Source: Nostocales cyanobacterium (GTDB taxonomy: Bacteria; Cyanobacteriota; Cyanobacteriia; Cyanobacteriales; Nostocaceae). Taken from it: 34,942 bases of DNA. The stretch is from NCBI GenBank assembly GCA_004292695.1, contig RDXV01000035.1, positions 1 through 34,942 on the forward strand, in the 5' to 3' direction. The position numbers and the translations under genes were made by a program. The notes under the pieces were generated by a model. That model saw nothing but the letters and a program-made list of their open reading frames with translations, ran no database searches and was not told where the DNA came from. This document shows positions 1 through 8,129 of this stretch, in pieces. The first letter of the stretch is position 1. Each line of letters opens with the position of its first letter.

Positions 1-50
1 CTGACTCCTTGATCTCCTTGATCTCCTGACTCCTTGATCTCCTTGATCTC
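1..50. repeat. Tandem repeat, 25-bp unit x2
   Basis: Two exact head-to-tail copies of a 25-bp unit (1-25 and 26-50), built from the sub-unit CTTGATCTCC. Related CTGACTC/CTTGATCTCC strings recur at 8071-8103, so this is a dispersed family of short tandem repeats of the type common between cyanobacterial genes. The array runs to the window edge and may extend further left. Confidence 0.85.
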
Positions 51-53
51 CTC

Positions 54-95
54 TATCAGTTATCAGTTATCAGTTATCAGTTATCAGTTATCAGT
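54..95. repeat. Heptamer tandem repeat (TATCAGT)6
   Basis: Six uninterrupted copies of TATCAGT lie just upstream of the M20 peptidase gene. The same heptamer in reverse complement (CTGATAA) forms an array at 1905-1957 and a hairpin stem at 20661-20704. This matches the short tandemly repeated repetitive (STRR) class known from heterocystous cyanobacteria. Confidence 0.9.
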
Positions 96-125
96 TACAC
101 ATTACCCACTACCCACTACCAATTT

Positions 126-1343
126 ATGATATATACTTTACCAAATTCATCTAATAAAAACTTAGCAAATGTACGGCTAGAAATTCGTGCTTTGCAACCG
201 CAATTGATAGAATGGAGGAGACACATTCATCAAAAACCAGAATTAGGTTTTCAAGAAAAATTAACAGCAGAATATATTACCCAAAAATTACAAACTTGGG
301 GAATAGAACATCAAACAGGAATTGCAGAAACTGGTATAGTTGCTATTATCAAAGGTGAAAAATCTGGGGATGGTAAAGTATTGGGAATTCGTGCTGATAT
401 GGATGCTTTACCCATACAGGAAGAAAATCAGGTTTCCTATTGTTCTCAACATGATGGAGTAATGCACGCTTGTGGACATGATGGACATACAGCAATTGCA
501 TTAGGTACAGCTTATTATCTCCATCAACATCGTTATGACTTTAGCGGTACTGTAAAAATCATCTTCCAACCCGCAGAAGAAGGTCCTGGTGGTGCAAAAC
601 CGATGATCAAAGCAGGAGTGTTAAAAAATCCTGATGTTGATGCCATGATTGGTTTACACTTATGGAATGATTTACCTGTTGGTACTGTCGCGGTAAAACC
701 TGGTGCTTTTATGGCGGCTATTTCTATTTTTAATTGTACAATTTTTGGTAAAGGTGGACATGGTGCGCTTCCCCATCAAACAGTTGATTCAATTATAGTT
801 GCTGCCCAAATTGTCAACGCTTTACAAACTATTGTATCTCGTAATGTTAACCCTTTAGATGCTGCGGTGGTGACAATTGGGGAATTACACGCAGGTACAA
901 GAATGAATGTGATAGCTGACACTGCAAGAATGAGTGGATCAATTAGATATTTTAATACTGATTTACGGGATGTTTTTGAAAGTAGAATTGAAGAAATTAT
1001 TGCCGGAATTTGTAAAATTCATGGTGCTACTTATCGCCTAGATTATCAGAATTTGTATCCACCAGTAATTAACGATTCTGAAATTGCCAACCTGGTGAAA
1101 AATGCAGCGGAAAAAGTTGTAGAAACACCAGTTAATATTTTGCCAGAATATCAAATTTTAGGTAGTGAAGATATGTCATTTTTTCTGCAAGAAGTACCGG
1201 GATGTTATTTCTTTTTAGGTTCTGCAAATGCAGAGAAAAACTTAAATTATCCTCATCATCATCCTAAATTTGACTTTGATGAAACAGCTTTAGTAATAGG
1301 AGTAGAGATGTTTGTGAAATGTGTGGAGAAATTTCTAAATTAA
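126..1343 (+). CDS. M20-family amidohydrolase (N-acyl amino acid/hippurate/IAA-conjugate hydrolase type)
   Basis: A cytosolic metallo-amidase of 405 residues, predicted to hydrolyse the amide bond of N-acylated amino acids; the substrate cannot be read from sequence. Metal-binding motifs are visible: C116 and H118 in ACGHDGH, E151-E152 in PAEEGPGG, a histidine in LHLWNDLP, and the C-terminal HHHPKFDFDE. The segment KGGHGALPHQTVD is the usual start of the dimerisation domain. Length is normal for the M20D group. It is preceded by a heptamer array and followed by a T-poor stem-loop element, so it looks monocistronic. No signal peptide. Family assignment is secure; physiological role is open. 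Confidence 0.93.
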   Translation: MIYTLPNSSNKNLANVRLEIRALQPQLIEWRRHIHQKPELGFQEKLTAEYITQKLQTWGIEHQTGIAETGIVAIIKGEKSGDGKVLGIRADMDALPIQEENQVSYCSQHDGVMHACGHDGHTAIALGTAYYLHQHRYDFSGTVKIIFQPAEEGPGGAKPMIKAGVLKNPDVDAMIGLHLWNDLPVGTVAVKPGAFMAAISIFNCTIFGKGGHGALPHQTVDSIIVAAQIVNALQTIVSRNVNPLDAAVVTIGELHAGTRMNVIADTARMSGSIRYFNTDLRDVFESRIEEIIAGICKIHGATYRLDYQNLYPPVINDSEIANLVKNAAEKVVETPVNILPEYQILGSEDMSFFLQEVPGCYFFLGSANAEKNLNYPHHHPKFDFDETALVIGVEMFVKCVEKFLN

Positions 1344-1407
1344 ATAAATAAATTAAATAAATAAATTAAATAAATCTAAAATACTGTGACTTTTGTCAAC
1401 CCTAGAA

Positions 1408-1465
1408 CCCTGACTTCTTGGATTAACTTATTATTTATTGATGAGAGAGAAGAAAGAAGTCGGGG
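1408..1465. repeat. Dispersed stem-loop element (GACTTCTT/AAGAAGTC arms), copy 1
   Basis: Arms 1408-1419 and 1454-1465 pair over 12 bp with one G-U, around a 34-nt AT-rich loop. A second copy with the same arms and a similar loop (shared TTATTTATT) is at 9806-9866. It lies 65 bp after the M20 stop and may end that transcript, but no U-run is obvious. Confidence 0.6.
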
Positions 1466-1501
1466 ATTTTATCGTTAAATAGCTCAAAATAAAATCAGAT
1501 T

Positions 1502-1867
1502 ATGCAGTATAATAGTGTAATAGTCACCATTGCTACGGTGAACTTGGAGAATTTGGTGAAATTCTATATTCAGTTATTAGGACAAGAACCAAAAAAACTG
1601 ATTCCTAAAGTTTATGCTGAATTTGAAGTTTATGGTTTAATTTTAGGAATTTTTAAGCCTAAAGCAGATCACGAAATGGAATTTACTACCAATAACAAAA
1701 GTCCCTTGAGTTTATGTATAGAAGTAAAAGATTTAGAAAAGGCGATCGCCCAGATTACAAATTTAGGATATCCCCCACCAGGTGAAATTAAAACAGCATC
1801 TCATGGTCAAGAAATTTACGCTTATGATCCAGACGGAAACCGTCTAATTTTACATCAAAGTCGTTAA
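1502..1867 (+). CDS. VOC-family (glyoxalase/bleomycin resistance fold) protein
   Basis: A 121-residue single VOC-fold module. The pattern is typical: an N-terminal strand followed by LENLVKFYIQLLGQEP, a mid-protein LCIEVKDLEKAIAQITNLGY helix, and the C-terminal AYDPDGNRLILHQS, where DPDGN is the signature of the last beta-alpha-beta-beta unit. Such proteins bind a divalent metal and act as isomerases, dioxygenases or drug-binding proteins; the reaction here cannot be told. The stop codon lies at the first base pairs of a heptamer repeat array (from 1866), so the 3' end abuts repeat DNA. Neighbours give no functional hint. Confidence 0.85.
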   Translation: MQYNSVIVTIATVNLENLVKFYIQLLGQEPKKLIPKVYAEFEVYGLILGIFKPKADHEMEFTTNNKSPLSLCIEVKDLEKAIAQITNLGYPPPGEIKTASHGQEIYAYDPDGNRLILHQSR

Positions 1868-1957
1868 TAGGGAATAGGGAATAGGGAATAGGGAACAGTA
1901 AAAACTGATAACTGATAACTGATAACTGATAACTGATAACTGATAACTGATAACTGA
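1866..1957. repeat. Two adjoining heptamer arrays (AATAGGG)4 and (CTGATAA)7
   Basis: Four copies of AATAGGG (1866-1893) are followed by seven of CTGATAA (1905-1953) plus a partial one. CTGATAA is the reverse complement of the 54-95 array unit. The array ends six bases before the RbgA start codon, so it occupies the position of that gene's leader and ribosome binding site. Confidence 0.9.
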
Positions 1958-1962
1958 AAAAA

Positions 1963-2844
1963 ATGTCAATAAATCAAAACTACAAATTAAACGTCATTCA
2001 ATGGTATCCTGGACACATCGCTAAAGCTGAGAAAAATCTTAAAGAACAGCTAAAAAGAGTAGATGTAATTTTAGAAGTGAGGGATGCGCGGATACCTTTA
2101 GCTACCCATCATCCCCAAACTAATGAATGGGTAGGAAGTAAATCAAAAGTATTGGTAATTAACCGTTTAGATATGATTTCCCCCCAGTTGCGATCACGGT
2201 GGGTAGAATGGTTTAAAAGCCAAAATGAAGTAGCATATTTTACAAATGCCCAACATGGTCAAGGTATACAGGCGATCGCCAAAGCAGCCCAAGCTGCGGG
2301 TATAGAAATTAACCAACGACGCAAAGATAGAGGAATGTTACCCAGGCCAGTGCGTGCGGTAGTAATAGGATTTCCCAACGTGGGAAAATCAGCATTAATT
2401 AATCGTTTATTAGGAAAAAGAGTAGTAGAAAGTGCTGCACGTCCGGGAGTAACTCGTCAATTAAGATGGGTAAGAATATCAGAACAATTGGAATTATTAG
2501 ATGCACCTGGTGTCATACCTTCCAGATTAGAAAATCAAAAAGCAGCGGTAAAATTAGCGATTTGTGATGATATTGGTGAAGCATCCTATGATAATCAATT
2601 AGTAGCTGCGGCCTTTGTAGACATCATCAATGAACTATTAGAAACTCATGGTAATTTATTACCATCAAACCCACTATTGGAACGTTATAAAATTGACTCC
2701 ATCATTCATACAGGTGAAACCTACTTACATCTGTTAGCAGAACATCGTTATCAAGGTGATATAGAGAGAAGTGCAAGAGCATTAATTACCGATTTTCGTA
2801 AAGGACTTTTAGGTTCAATACCTTTAGAAGTTCCAGCATTTTAA
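1963..2844 (+). CDS. rbgA: RbgA/YlqF-type circularly permuted GTPase, ribosome (50S) biogenesis
   Basis: A 293-residue GTPase that in bacteria acts late in large-subunit assembly. The nucleotide-binding motifs occur in permuted order, the hallmark of the YlqF/YawG group: G4 NRLD (67-70), then G1 GFPNVGKS (136-143), then G3 DAPG near 180. The N-terminal WYPGHIAKAEKNLKE and DVILEVRDARIPLATHHP are family signatures. The C-terminal helical part (from about 205) is the RNA-binding region. The 5' flank is a CTGATAA heptamer array followed by a run of A, and no clear Shine-Dalgarno sequence is visible. The gene converges on the VanZ gene with 19 bp between stops. Confidence 0.93.
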   Translation: MSINQNYKLNVIQWYPGHIAKAEKNLKEQLKRVDVILEVRDARIPLATHHPQTNEWVGSKSKVLVINRLDMISPQLRSRWVEWFKSQNEVAYFTNAQHGQGIQAIAKAAQAAGIEINQRRKDRGMLPRPVRAVVIGFPNVGKSALINRLLGKRVVESAARPGVTRQLRWVRISEQLELLDAPGVIPSRLENQKAAVKLAICDDIGEASYDNQLVAAAFVDIINELLETHGNLLPSNPLLERYKIDSIIHTGETYLHLLAEHRYQGDIERSARALITDFRKGLLGSIPLEVPAF

Positions 2845-2863
2845 TCTAGTAATTGGATATTAA

Positions 2864-4372
2864 CTACACTTGAATATACTTACCTCTGATCTTAAAAATT
2901 AACATAGTTATCGAGGTAAATATAATCCCTAGACATAAATTCTTCCAACTCAGATTTTTATGATTCACATTAACCAAAATTATCTCTAAAACTAGAGAAG
3001 GTAAGAATAAAGCAATAGGAATAAACACCCTAGAAAAAGTGGCGCGATTTTGAGCAAAAAGATTAAGAATAGCTAAACCAGCACCCAAAGGAATAAAAGT
3101 GAGAGCATAGTAAAAAACTTTTTGATGAAATGGGATTAACTCTAGTAAATTCAATGAATAAAAACGTTGTATTTTATCCATATAAACCTGAATAGTTCCT
3201 CTGGAATAGGTGATAATAAGTTGATGGAAATTTGTATCTTGAAAAATGCCTGGTATTTGTATTTGTAAATCTGCGCCATTTTCTCCTGTTAATGGTGTTC
3301 TTAACCTTAACTCCAAAGACTTTTGATATTGTGAAATAGTCAAATTACGTTCTAACACATTACCTGATATTGAGATAATTCTAGCTGGTCCAGTTTGTTG
3401 AAGTTTATCAGTAGCAAGAGTCGTGATCATGGTAAACTCTGACTTATGGCTAAGACGTTGACTCAATGTTTTTACAGGTAATCTTGTTGTTAACCATTGA
3501 CGGGAATTAAGCAAAACACCTTGACTAGAATTGATAATTTTAGGTTGTCCAACCCAGATTAATTCTGATGAATTTCCAGTATTATCCAGATAGCAGCAGC
3601 TAGAACTAAATTGATAATTAGCGATTAAATTATTTCCTAAATTAGTAAAATAATTAGTATTTGATAGAGCTTGTTGAGCTTCATAGGGAGACATTGCTCT
3701 TTCAGTAATATAAAGATTTTTTATGTATCCCTGCCAAGGACGATTACCAACCGCTTCATTACCAATTAGTAGAGGGAAATTCACATTCCAATTACTTAAA
3801 TTAGTTGTACTTTGCCAAAAAATAGAAATAACTAATGTTAAAGCAAAATATGCCAGAATAAATACAGTAATCCGTTGATTAGATAACTGAGACCTGCTAG
3901 ATGTAAATTGAGAAACCCGGACATTTAAAAATTGATAATTCCAGATATAAAAACACAATAATCCTAAACATCCACCCAAGGTATTATTGACAATATCTTC
4001 GGGTGTGGGACTACGAGAAGGGAGAAATATTTGTAGAGTTTCCACAGTGAATGATAACCCAGCACTGAAAAGAAATATAATGATAACTTGCAAGCCTAAA
4101 TGAATTGCCTGCTTTTGTAAAAGTCCAGCAAAACAAAAACCCAATGGCATAAATAATAAAACATTATTTAGTTGATCTTGAAAAAAGCTACTATGATTAA
4201 AGTTTAACCAAAAATCAGTAATTTTCCAGTCATGATCAAAATGAAAATTGAATGGTGACAAAGTAGCAATGGTAATTACTAATATACTTAATATCAGAAA
4301 TATTAAATCCAGTAAATATACTTGGCAATGTCTAGTTTTTATTGCCAAATTTTTAACTTTTTTCATGAACAC
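2864..4372 (-). CDS. VanZ-like membrane protein with internal LamG-type domain
   Basis: A 502-residue integral membrane protein. Residues about 20-150 form a VanZ-like bundle, with NNVLLFMPLGF and ETLQIFLPSRSPTPEDIVNNTLGG, the characteristic acidic/polar motif of that family. After a further helix (about 170-190) comes a soluble stretch (about 195-400) whose pattern (ERAMSPYEAQQAL, a buried beta-rich region, GTIQVYMDKIQ) resembles a concanavalin/LamG fold, probably outside the cytoplasm. Three C-terminal helices close the protein. VanZ proteins are linked to envelope and lipid-II-related functions, but the role here is unknown. It is divergent from the cyclase gene across a long 527-bp gap. 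Confidence 0.82.
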   Translation of the reverse strand: MFMKKVKNLAIKTRHCQVYLLDLIFLILSILVITIATLSPFNFHFDHDWKITDFWLNFNHSSFFQDQLNNVLLFMPLGFCFAGLLQKQAIHLGLQVIIIFLFSAGLSFTVETLQIFLPSRSPTPEDIVNNTLGGCLGLLCFYIWNYQFLNVRVSQFTSSRSQLSNQRITVFILAYFALTLVISIFWQSTTNLSNWNVNFPLLIGNEAVGNRPWQGYIKNLYITERAMSPYEAQQALSNTNYFTNLGNNLIANYQFSSSCCYLDNTGNSSELIWVGQPKIINSSQGVLLNSRQWLTTRLPVKTLSQRLSHKSEFTMITTLATDKLQQTGPARIISISGNVLERNLTISQYQKSLELRLRTPLTGENGADLQIQIPGIFQDTNFHQLIITYSRGTIQVYMDKIQRFYSLNLLELIPFHQKVFYYALTFIPLGAGLAILNLFAQNRATFSRVFIPIALFLPSLVLEIILVNVNHKNLSWKNLCLGIIFTSITMLIFKIRGKYIQV

Positions 4373-4899
4373 CTTTAATAAACACAGTCGTGAAGAGCTT
4401 ATGGGTCTATGCTAACCAAAATTATAATTATAAATTTTATAAATATCATCCTTAATAAAGATCATCCTTAATTTTATAATAATGATCTTTTGTAATTCTG
4501 TATAAAAATGGGTGAAATAATCAGCATTCTAGAACGTATAATTCATAATGTTACTGGATATACACATTTTGACTGTCTATGGGTAAGACTATAAAGAATA
4601 AAATATGCAAGTTTTTATCCCTAAGTATGTTATATTAGTGATCTATTTAATCAAATACTCTTTGTATAAAAAATGTTTTATTATCTATACTGGTATTTAT
4701 ACTTTAAACAGTCAATATCAGTAATGATGAAGAGTTTTAGCAGTATTTACACCATAGAACAGAGTAAAAATTATTTTGTATCTATAGGGTCTTCACTCTC
4801 AGTAAAATTACTGAATATGTAAATATTCCGATCTGTAAATCTTAGATAGTTAGAATTGTTGCGTGTATTTCTCATTTCCAATATAGATGTATTACGTTC
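4373..4899. other. Intergenic gap between divergent VanZ and cyclase genes
   Basis: This 527-bp AT-rich gap has no supportable coding sequence. It holds a 12-bp direct repeat (ATCATCCTTAAT at 4445-4456 and 4461-4472) and a perfect 9-bp inverted repeat (AAAGATCAT at 4458-4466 with ATGATCTTT at 4482-4490, 15-nt loop). Promoters of both flanking genes must lie here; none is clear enough to place. Confidence 0.5.
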
Positions 4900-6522
4900 A
4901 TGACTCAACTTACTTTAGTCCTCACAGAAGGTAATACTGAAACAGAGATTTCAGTGAAGCAGGATGTATTTATAATTGGTCGTTTACCAGACTGCGACTT
5001 GTTTTTACCTTTTGGCGGAATTTCGCGCAGACACGCCCGTATTGTCAAAAGTAGTAGAGGTATATGGACAATTGAGGATATGGGAAGCAAGAACGGTACA
5101 CAACTTAATTATAATTCTGTGACTACTCCCCAAGAACTACATGATGGTGACGTGATCTTATTGGGTAATGTAACTTTAACAGTAGATTTTACAACTGATG
5201 TAGAAACACCTTATTCTCAATACTTAAAAAACCCAGAAACCAACAGCCAAGCAGTAACAATTCTGCGAGATGTCCAAGAACTACAACAACAATGGATAGA
5301 AGCAAGTGGTATTCATGGTAAAAATAATAAAGAAAAAGCAATAGCCCGTTTAAAAGACTTAGTAGAAATAGCTAAAAATCTCTGTGCGGCTGCTTCCATT
5401 GAAGAAATATTTTCTCAAGTCCAACAAGTCGTATTTCGTTATATTGATGGTATAGAAAGGTTAGCATTATTAATTGATGTTGATAATTCTGGGACTTTAC
5501 AATTAATTAATTCAGCAATTAAAAATAACAGTGAACAAATAGAATTACCCAGTGATGGTAGTTGGATTAGTAGGAGTATTTGTCAAAAAGTATTTACCGA
5601 AAAAGTAGCTATTCAGAGTGCAGATACCCGTTCTGATGAGAGATTTTCCTGTGAACAAAGTATATTAGTTAAGGGTATTATGAGTGCAATGGCTGTACCT
5701 TTGTGGGATGAAGATAAAGTAGTTGGAGTTCTTTATGGAGATGCTAATTTATATTCCTCCCATTGGGAAAATAATGGTGAAGAAGAACTAAGTTTTTTTT
5801 CAACCTTAGCTAATCTTGTAGCTTCTAGTGTGCAGCGTTGGTTATTAGCAGAGCGACTGAAAAATCAAGAAGTAATTCGTCAAAGGTTAGAACGTTATCA
5901 TTCTCCCGCTGTGGTGCAGCAGTTAATCATAGCTAAAAGTTTTACTGATATTCGTTTACCACCAATTGAGAGAGAAATTAGTATTTTATTTGCAGACTTA
6001 GTAGGTTTTACAGAAATATCAGAACGCAAACAACCTACAGAAATTGCTGAATTGTTAAATAAACTCTTTGAGGAAATGTTAAAAGAAGTGTTTGCTAATG
6101 GTGGCACTTTAGATAAATATATTGGAGATTGTATTATGGCTTTTTTTGGCGCTCCTGAACCCCAAATAGATCATGCAGATCAAGCAGTTTCCACAGCTAA
6201 GGCAATGTTATCTCGTTTACAAGTTCTGAATGCTAGTAATTTTTGGGATGAACCCTTGCAATTACGAATTGCTATTAATAGTGGTAAAGCTATAGTAGGT
6301 GATGTGGGTAGTTCCCAAAGGTTAGATTATACTGCGTTGGGTCCAACAATTAATTTAGCGGCACGAATGGAACAAATTTGTCCTATTGGGGAATGTGTAA
6401 TTAGTGAGGCTACTTATCATATACTTACCGAACAATCAGATTTTCAGTTGATGGGAGACCATCGCTTTAAAGGTATTGGGAGAGTAATTAAAGTGTATCA
6501 AACCAATATGAGTTTAAAGTAG
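4900..6522 (+). CDS. Class III adenylate cyclase with FHA and GAF sensor domains
   Basis: A 540-residue cytosolic signalling enzyme predicted to make cAMP. Domain order: FHA (about 22-95, with IIGRLPDCDL, SRRHAR and SKNGTQL, the phosphothreonine-binding residues), GAF (about 150-310), and a cyclase catalytic domain (about 355-535). Catalytic residues are intact: metal-binding Asp in FADLVGF (about 366) and in KYIGDCIMAFFGAP (about 410), the adenine-selecting Lys of KYIGD, Thr in YTALG as in cyanobacterial CyaB-type enzymes, and the NLAAR Asn/Arg. This favours adenylate over guanylate cyclase. FHA input suggests control by a Ser/Thr kinase. FHA-containing cyclases exist in Anabaena, but the exact cya orthologue was not determined. 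Confidence 0.92.
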   Translation: MTQLTLVLTEGNTETEISVKQDVFIIGRLPDCDLFLPFGGISRRHARIVKSSRGIWTIEDMGSKNGTQLNYNSVTTPQELHDGDVILLGNVTLTVDFTTDVETPYSQYLKNPETNSQAVTILRDVQELQQQWIEASGIHGKNNKEKAIARLKDLVEIAKNLCAAASIEEIFSQVQQVVFRYIDGIERLALLIDVDNSGTLQLINSAIKNNSEQIELPSDGSWISRSICQKVFTEKVAIQSADTRSDERFSCEQSILVKGIMSAMAVPLWDEDKVVGVLYGDANLYSSHWENNGEEELSFFSTLANLVASSVQRWLLAERLKNQEVIRQRLERYHSPAVVQQLIIAKSFTDIRLPPIEREISILFADLVGFTEISERKQPTEIAELLNKLFEEMLKEVFANGGTLDKYIGDCIMAFFGAPEPQIDHADQAVSTAKAMLSRLQVLNASNFWDEPLQLRIAINSGKAIVGDVGSSQRLDYTALGPTINLAARMEQICPIGECVISEATYHILTEQSDFQLMGDHRFKGIGRVIKVYQTNMSLK

Positions 6523-6651
6523 ATATTTAGCGGCTATATATTGGCGGTCAGCATTCAACAAATAAGCTAAAATTCTGGTTACAGATGCTATCTTGAATCT
6601 GTATGAAATTAAAAAGCTACCTGAAGTTATTTTTTAACGGGAGGTCAGGTA

Positions 6652-8019
6652 ATGGCTATTGCTACCATTAACCCTGCAACTGGGGAAACTTTGCAAACCT
6701 TTTTACCCCTAGAAGATGGGGAAGTAGCCGCTAAATTGGAATTAGCACAGCGAACTTTTGAACAGTATCGGCAAACCAGTTTTCAAGAGCGATCGCAATG
6801 GTTACAACAAACAGCTAATATTCTCGACAAAGAAAAGGCTGATTTTGCCAAAATAATGACTCTAGAAATGGGAAAAACCTACAAATCTGCGATCGCAGAA
6901 GTTGAAAAATGCGCCCTAGTCTGTCGTTATTATGCTGAAAATGCCCCCGATTTTTTAGCCGATGTCACAGTTAAAACTGATGCTAGTCATAGTTTCATAA
7001 AATATCAACCATTAGGCATAATTTTGGCAGTAATGCCCTGGAATTTTCCCTTTTGGCAAGTTTTTAGATTTGCCGCACCAGCATTAATGGCGGGCAATGT
7101 AGGCTTACTCAAACACGCTTCCAATGTCCCCCAATGTGCCTTAGCCATAGAGGATATTATCACCCGTGCAGGTTTTCCCCCAGGAGTTTTTCAAACATTA
7201 TTAATAGGTGGATCAAAAGTAGCCAATTTAATGGCAGATGATCGCATCAAAGCTGCAACCTTAACCGGTAGTGAACCAGCGGGAGCATCCCTAGCTGCTG
7301 CATCCGGTCAACACATTAAAAAAACAGTTCTAGAATTAGGAGGAAGTGATCCTTTTATAGTTTTAGAAACTGCTGAATTAGAATTAGCAGTATCTACCGC
7401 AGTCACCGCCAGAATGATCAATAATGGTCAATCTTGCATCGCAGCTAAAAGGTTTATTATTGCGGAAACAATAGCAGATAAGTTTGAAAAAATGCTCCTA
7501 GCAAAATTTCAAACTTTAAAAGTAGGAGATCCCTTTGCCGAAGATACAGACATCGGACCATTGGCAACAGTAGATATTTTTCAAGAATTAGATCAACAAG
7601 TGAAAATTGCTGTGGAAAATGGAGCTAAAATTATCATAGGTGGCAGTGCTTTAAAAAATCAACCAGGCAACTTTTACCAACCCACAATTATCAAAGATAT
7701 ACCTTTAAATCATCCCATAGCTAAAGAAGAATTTTTTGGACCAGTGGCATTATTATTTAGAGTTGCTAATATTGATGAAGCCATCAAATTGGCCAATGAT
7801 ATACCCTTTGGTTTAGGTGCAAGTGCCTGGACAAATAACGAACAAGAAAAAACCCGATTAATTGCAGAAATTGAAGCGGGAGCAGTGTTTATTAACAGTA
7901 TGGTCAAATCAGATCCACGTTTACCATTTGGGGGTATTAAACGTTCTGGATATGGGCGAGAATTGAGTATTCAAGGAATACATGAATTTGTGAATATCAA
8001 AACAGTTTGGGTTAGTTAG
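6652..8019 (+). CDS. gabD: Succinate-semialdehyde dehydrogenase (NAD(P)+), TCA-cycle bypass
   Basis: A 455-residue aldehyde dehydrogenase superfamily enzyme oxidising succinic semialdehyde to succinate. Visible motifs: MPWNFPFWQ, cofactor-binding TLTGSEPAG, the general-base Glu in LELGGSDP (about 228), catalytic Cys in NNGQSCIAAKRF (about 262) and PFGGIKRSGYGREL near the C-terminus. The short form (about 455 residues) is that of the gabD/sad group rather than longer ALDHs. A strong ribosome binding site (GGGAGG, about 10 bases upstream) supports the start. The next gene is a ThDP enzyme of the 2-oxoglutarate decarboxylase type; together they convert 2-oxoglutarate to succinate, the cyanobacterial replacement for 2-oxoglutarate dehydrogenase. 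The 110-bp gap is filled with tandem repeats. Confidence 0.93.
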   Translation: MAIATINPATGETLQTFLPLEDGEVAAKLELAQRTFEQYRQTSFQERSQWLQQTANILDKEKADFAKIMTLEMGKTYKSAIAEVEKCALVCRYYAENAPDFLADVTVKTDASHSFIKYQPLGIILAVMPWNFPFWQVFRFAAPALMAGNVGLLKHASNVPQCALAIEDIITRAGFPPGVFQTLLIGGSKVANLMADDRIKAATLTGSEPAGASLAAASGQHIKKTVLELGGSDPFIVLETAELELAVSTAVTARMINNGQSCIAAKRFIIAETIADKFEKMLLAKFQTLKVGDPFAEDTDIGPLATVDIFQELDQQVKIAVENGAKIIIGGSALKNQPGNFYQPTIIKDIPLNHPIAKEEFFGPVALLFRVANIDEAIKLANDIPFGLGASAWTNNEQEKTRLIAEIEAGAVFINSMVKSDPRLPFGGIKRSGYGRELSIQGIHEFVNIKTVWVS

Positions 8020-8021
8020 GG

Positions 8022-8103
8022 GACTGGTGACTGGTGACTGGTGACTGGGGACTGGGAAGAAATATTTACCTCCTGACTCCTGACTCCTGACTCCTTGATC
8101 TCC
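8022..8103. repeat. Heptamer arrays (GACTGGT)3-4 and (TCCTGAC)3 between SSADH and decarboxylase
   Basis: GACTGGT occurs at 8022-8042 with a variant GACTGGG after it, and TCCTGAC at 8071-8091, followed by CTTGATCTCC as at 1-50. The array starts two bases after the SSADH stop and separates two genes of one pathway. Whether it permits read-through is unknown; GAGGAA at about 8119 provides the next ribosome binding site. Confidence 0.85.
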
Positions 8104-8129
8104 TTATTTATTACTTTTGAGGAAATAAA

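Noticed and set aside
4501-4587. 28-codon open frame in the VanZ-cyclase gap (MGEIISIL...)
   Set aside because: Too short, no ribosome binding site and no recognisable family.
4905-5090. 61-residue minus-strand frame in the cyclase gene
   Set aside because: Lies wholly inside the FHA coding region, whose motifs are unambiguous.
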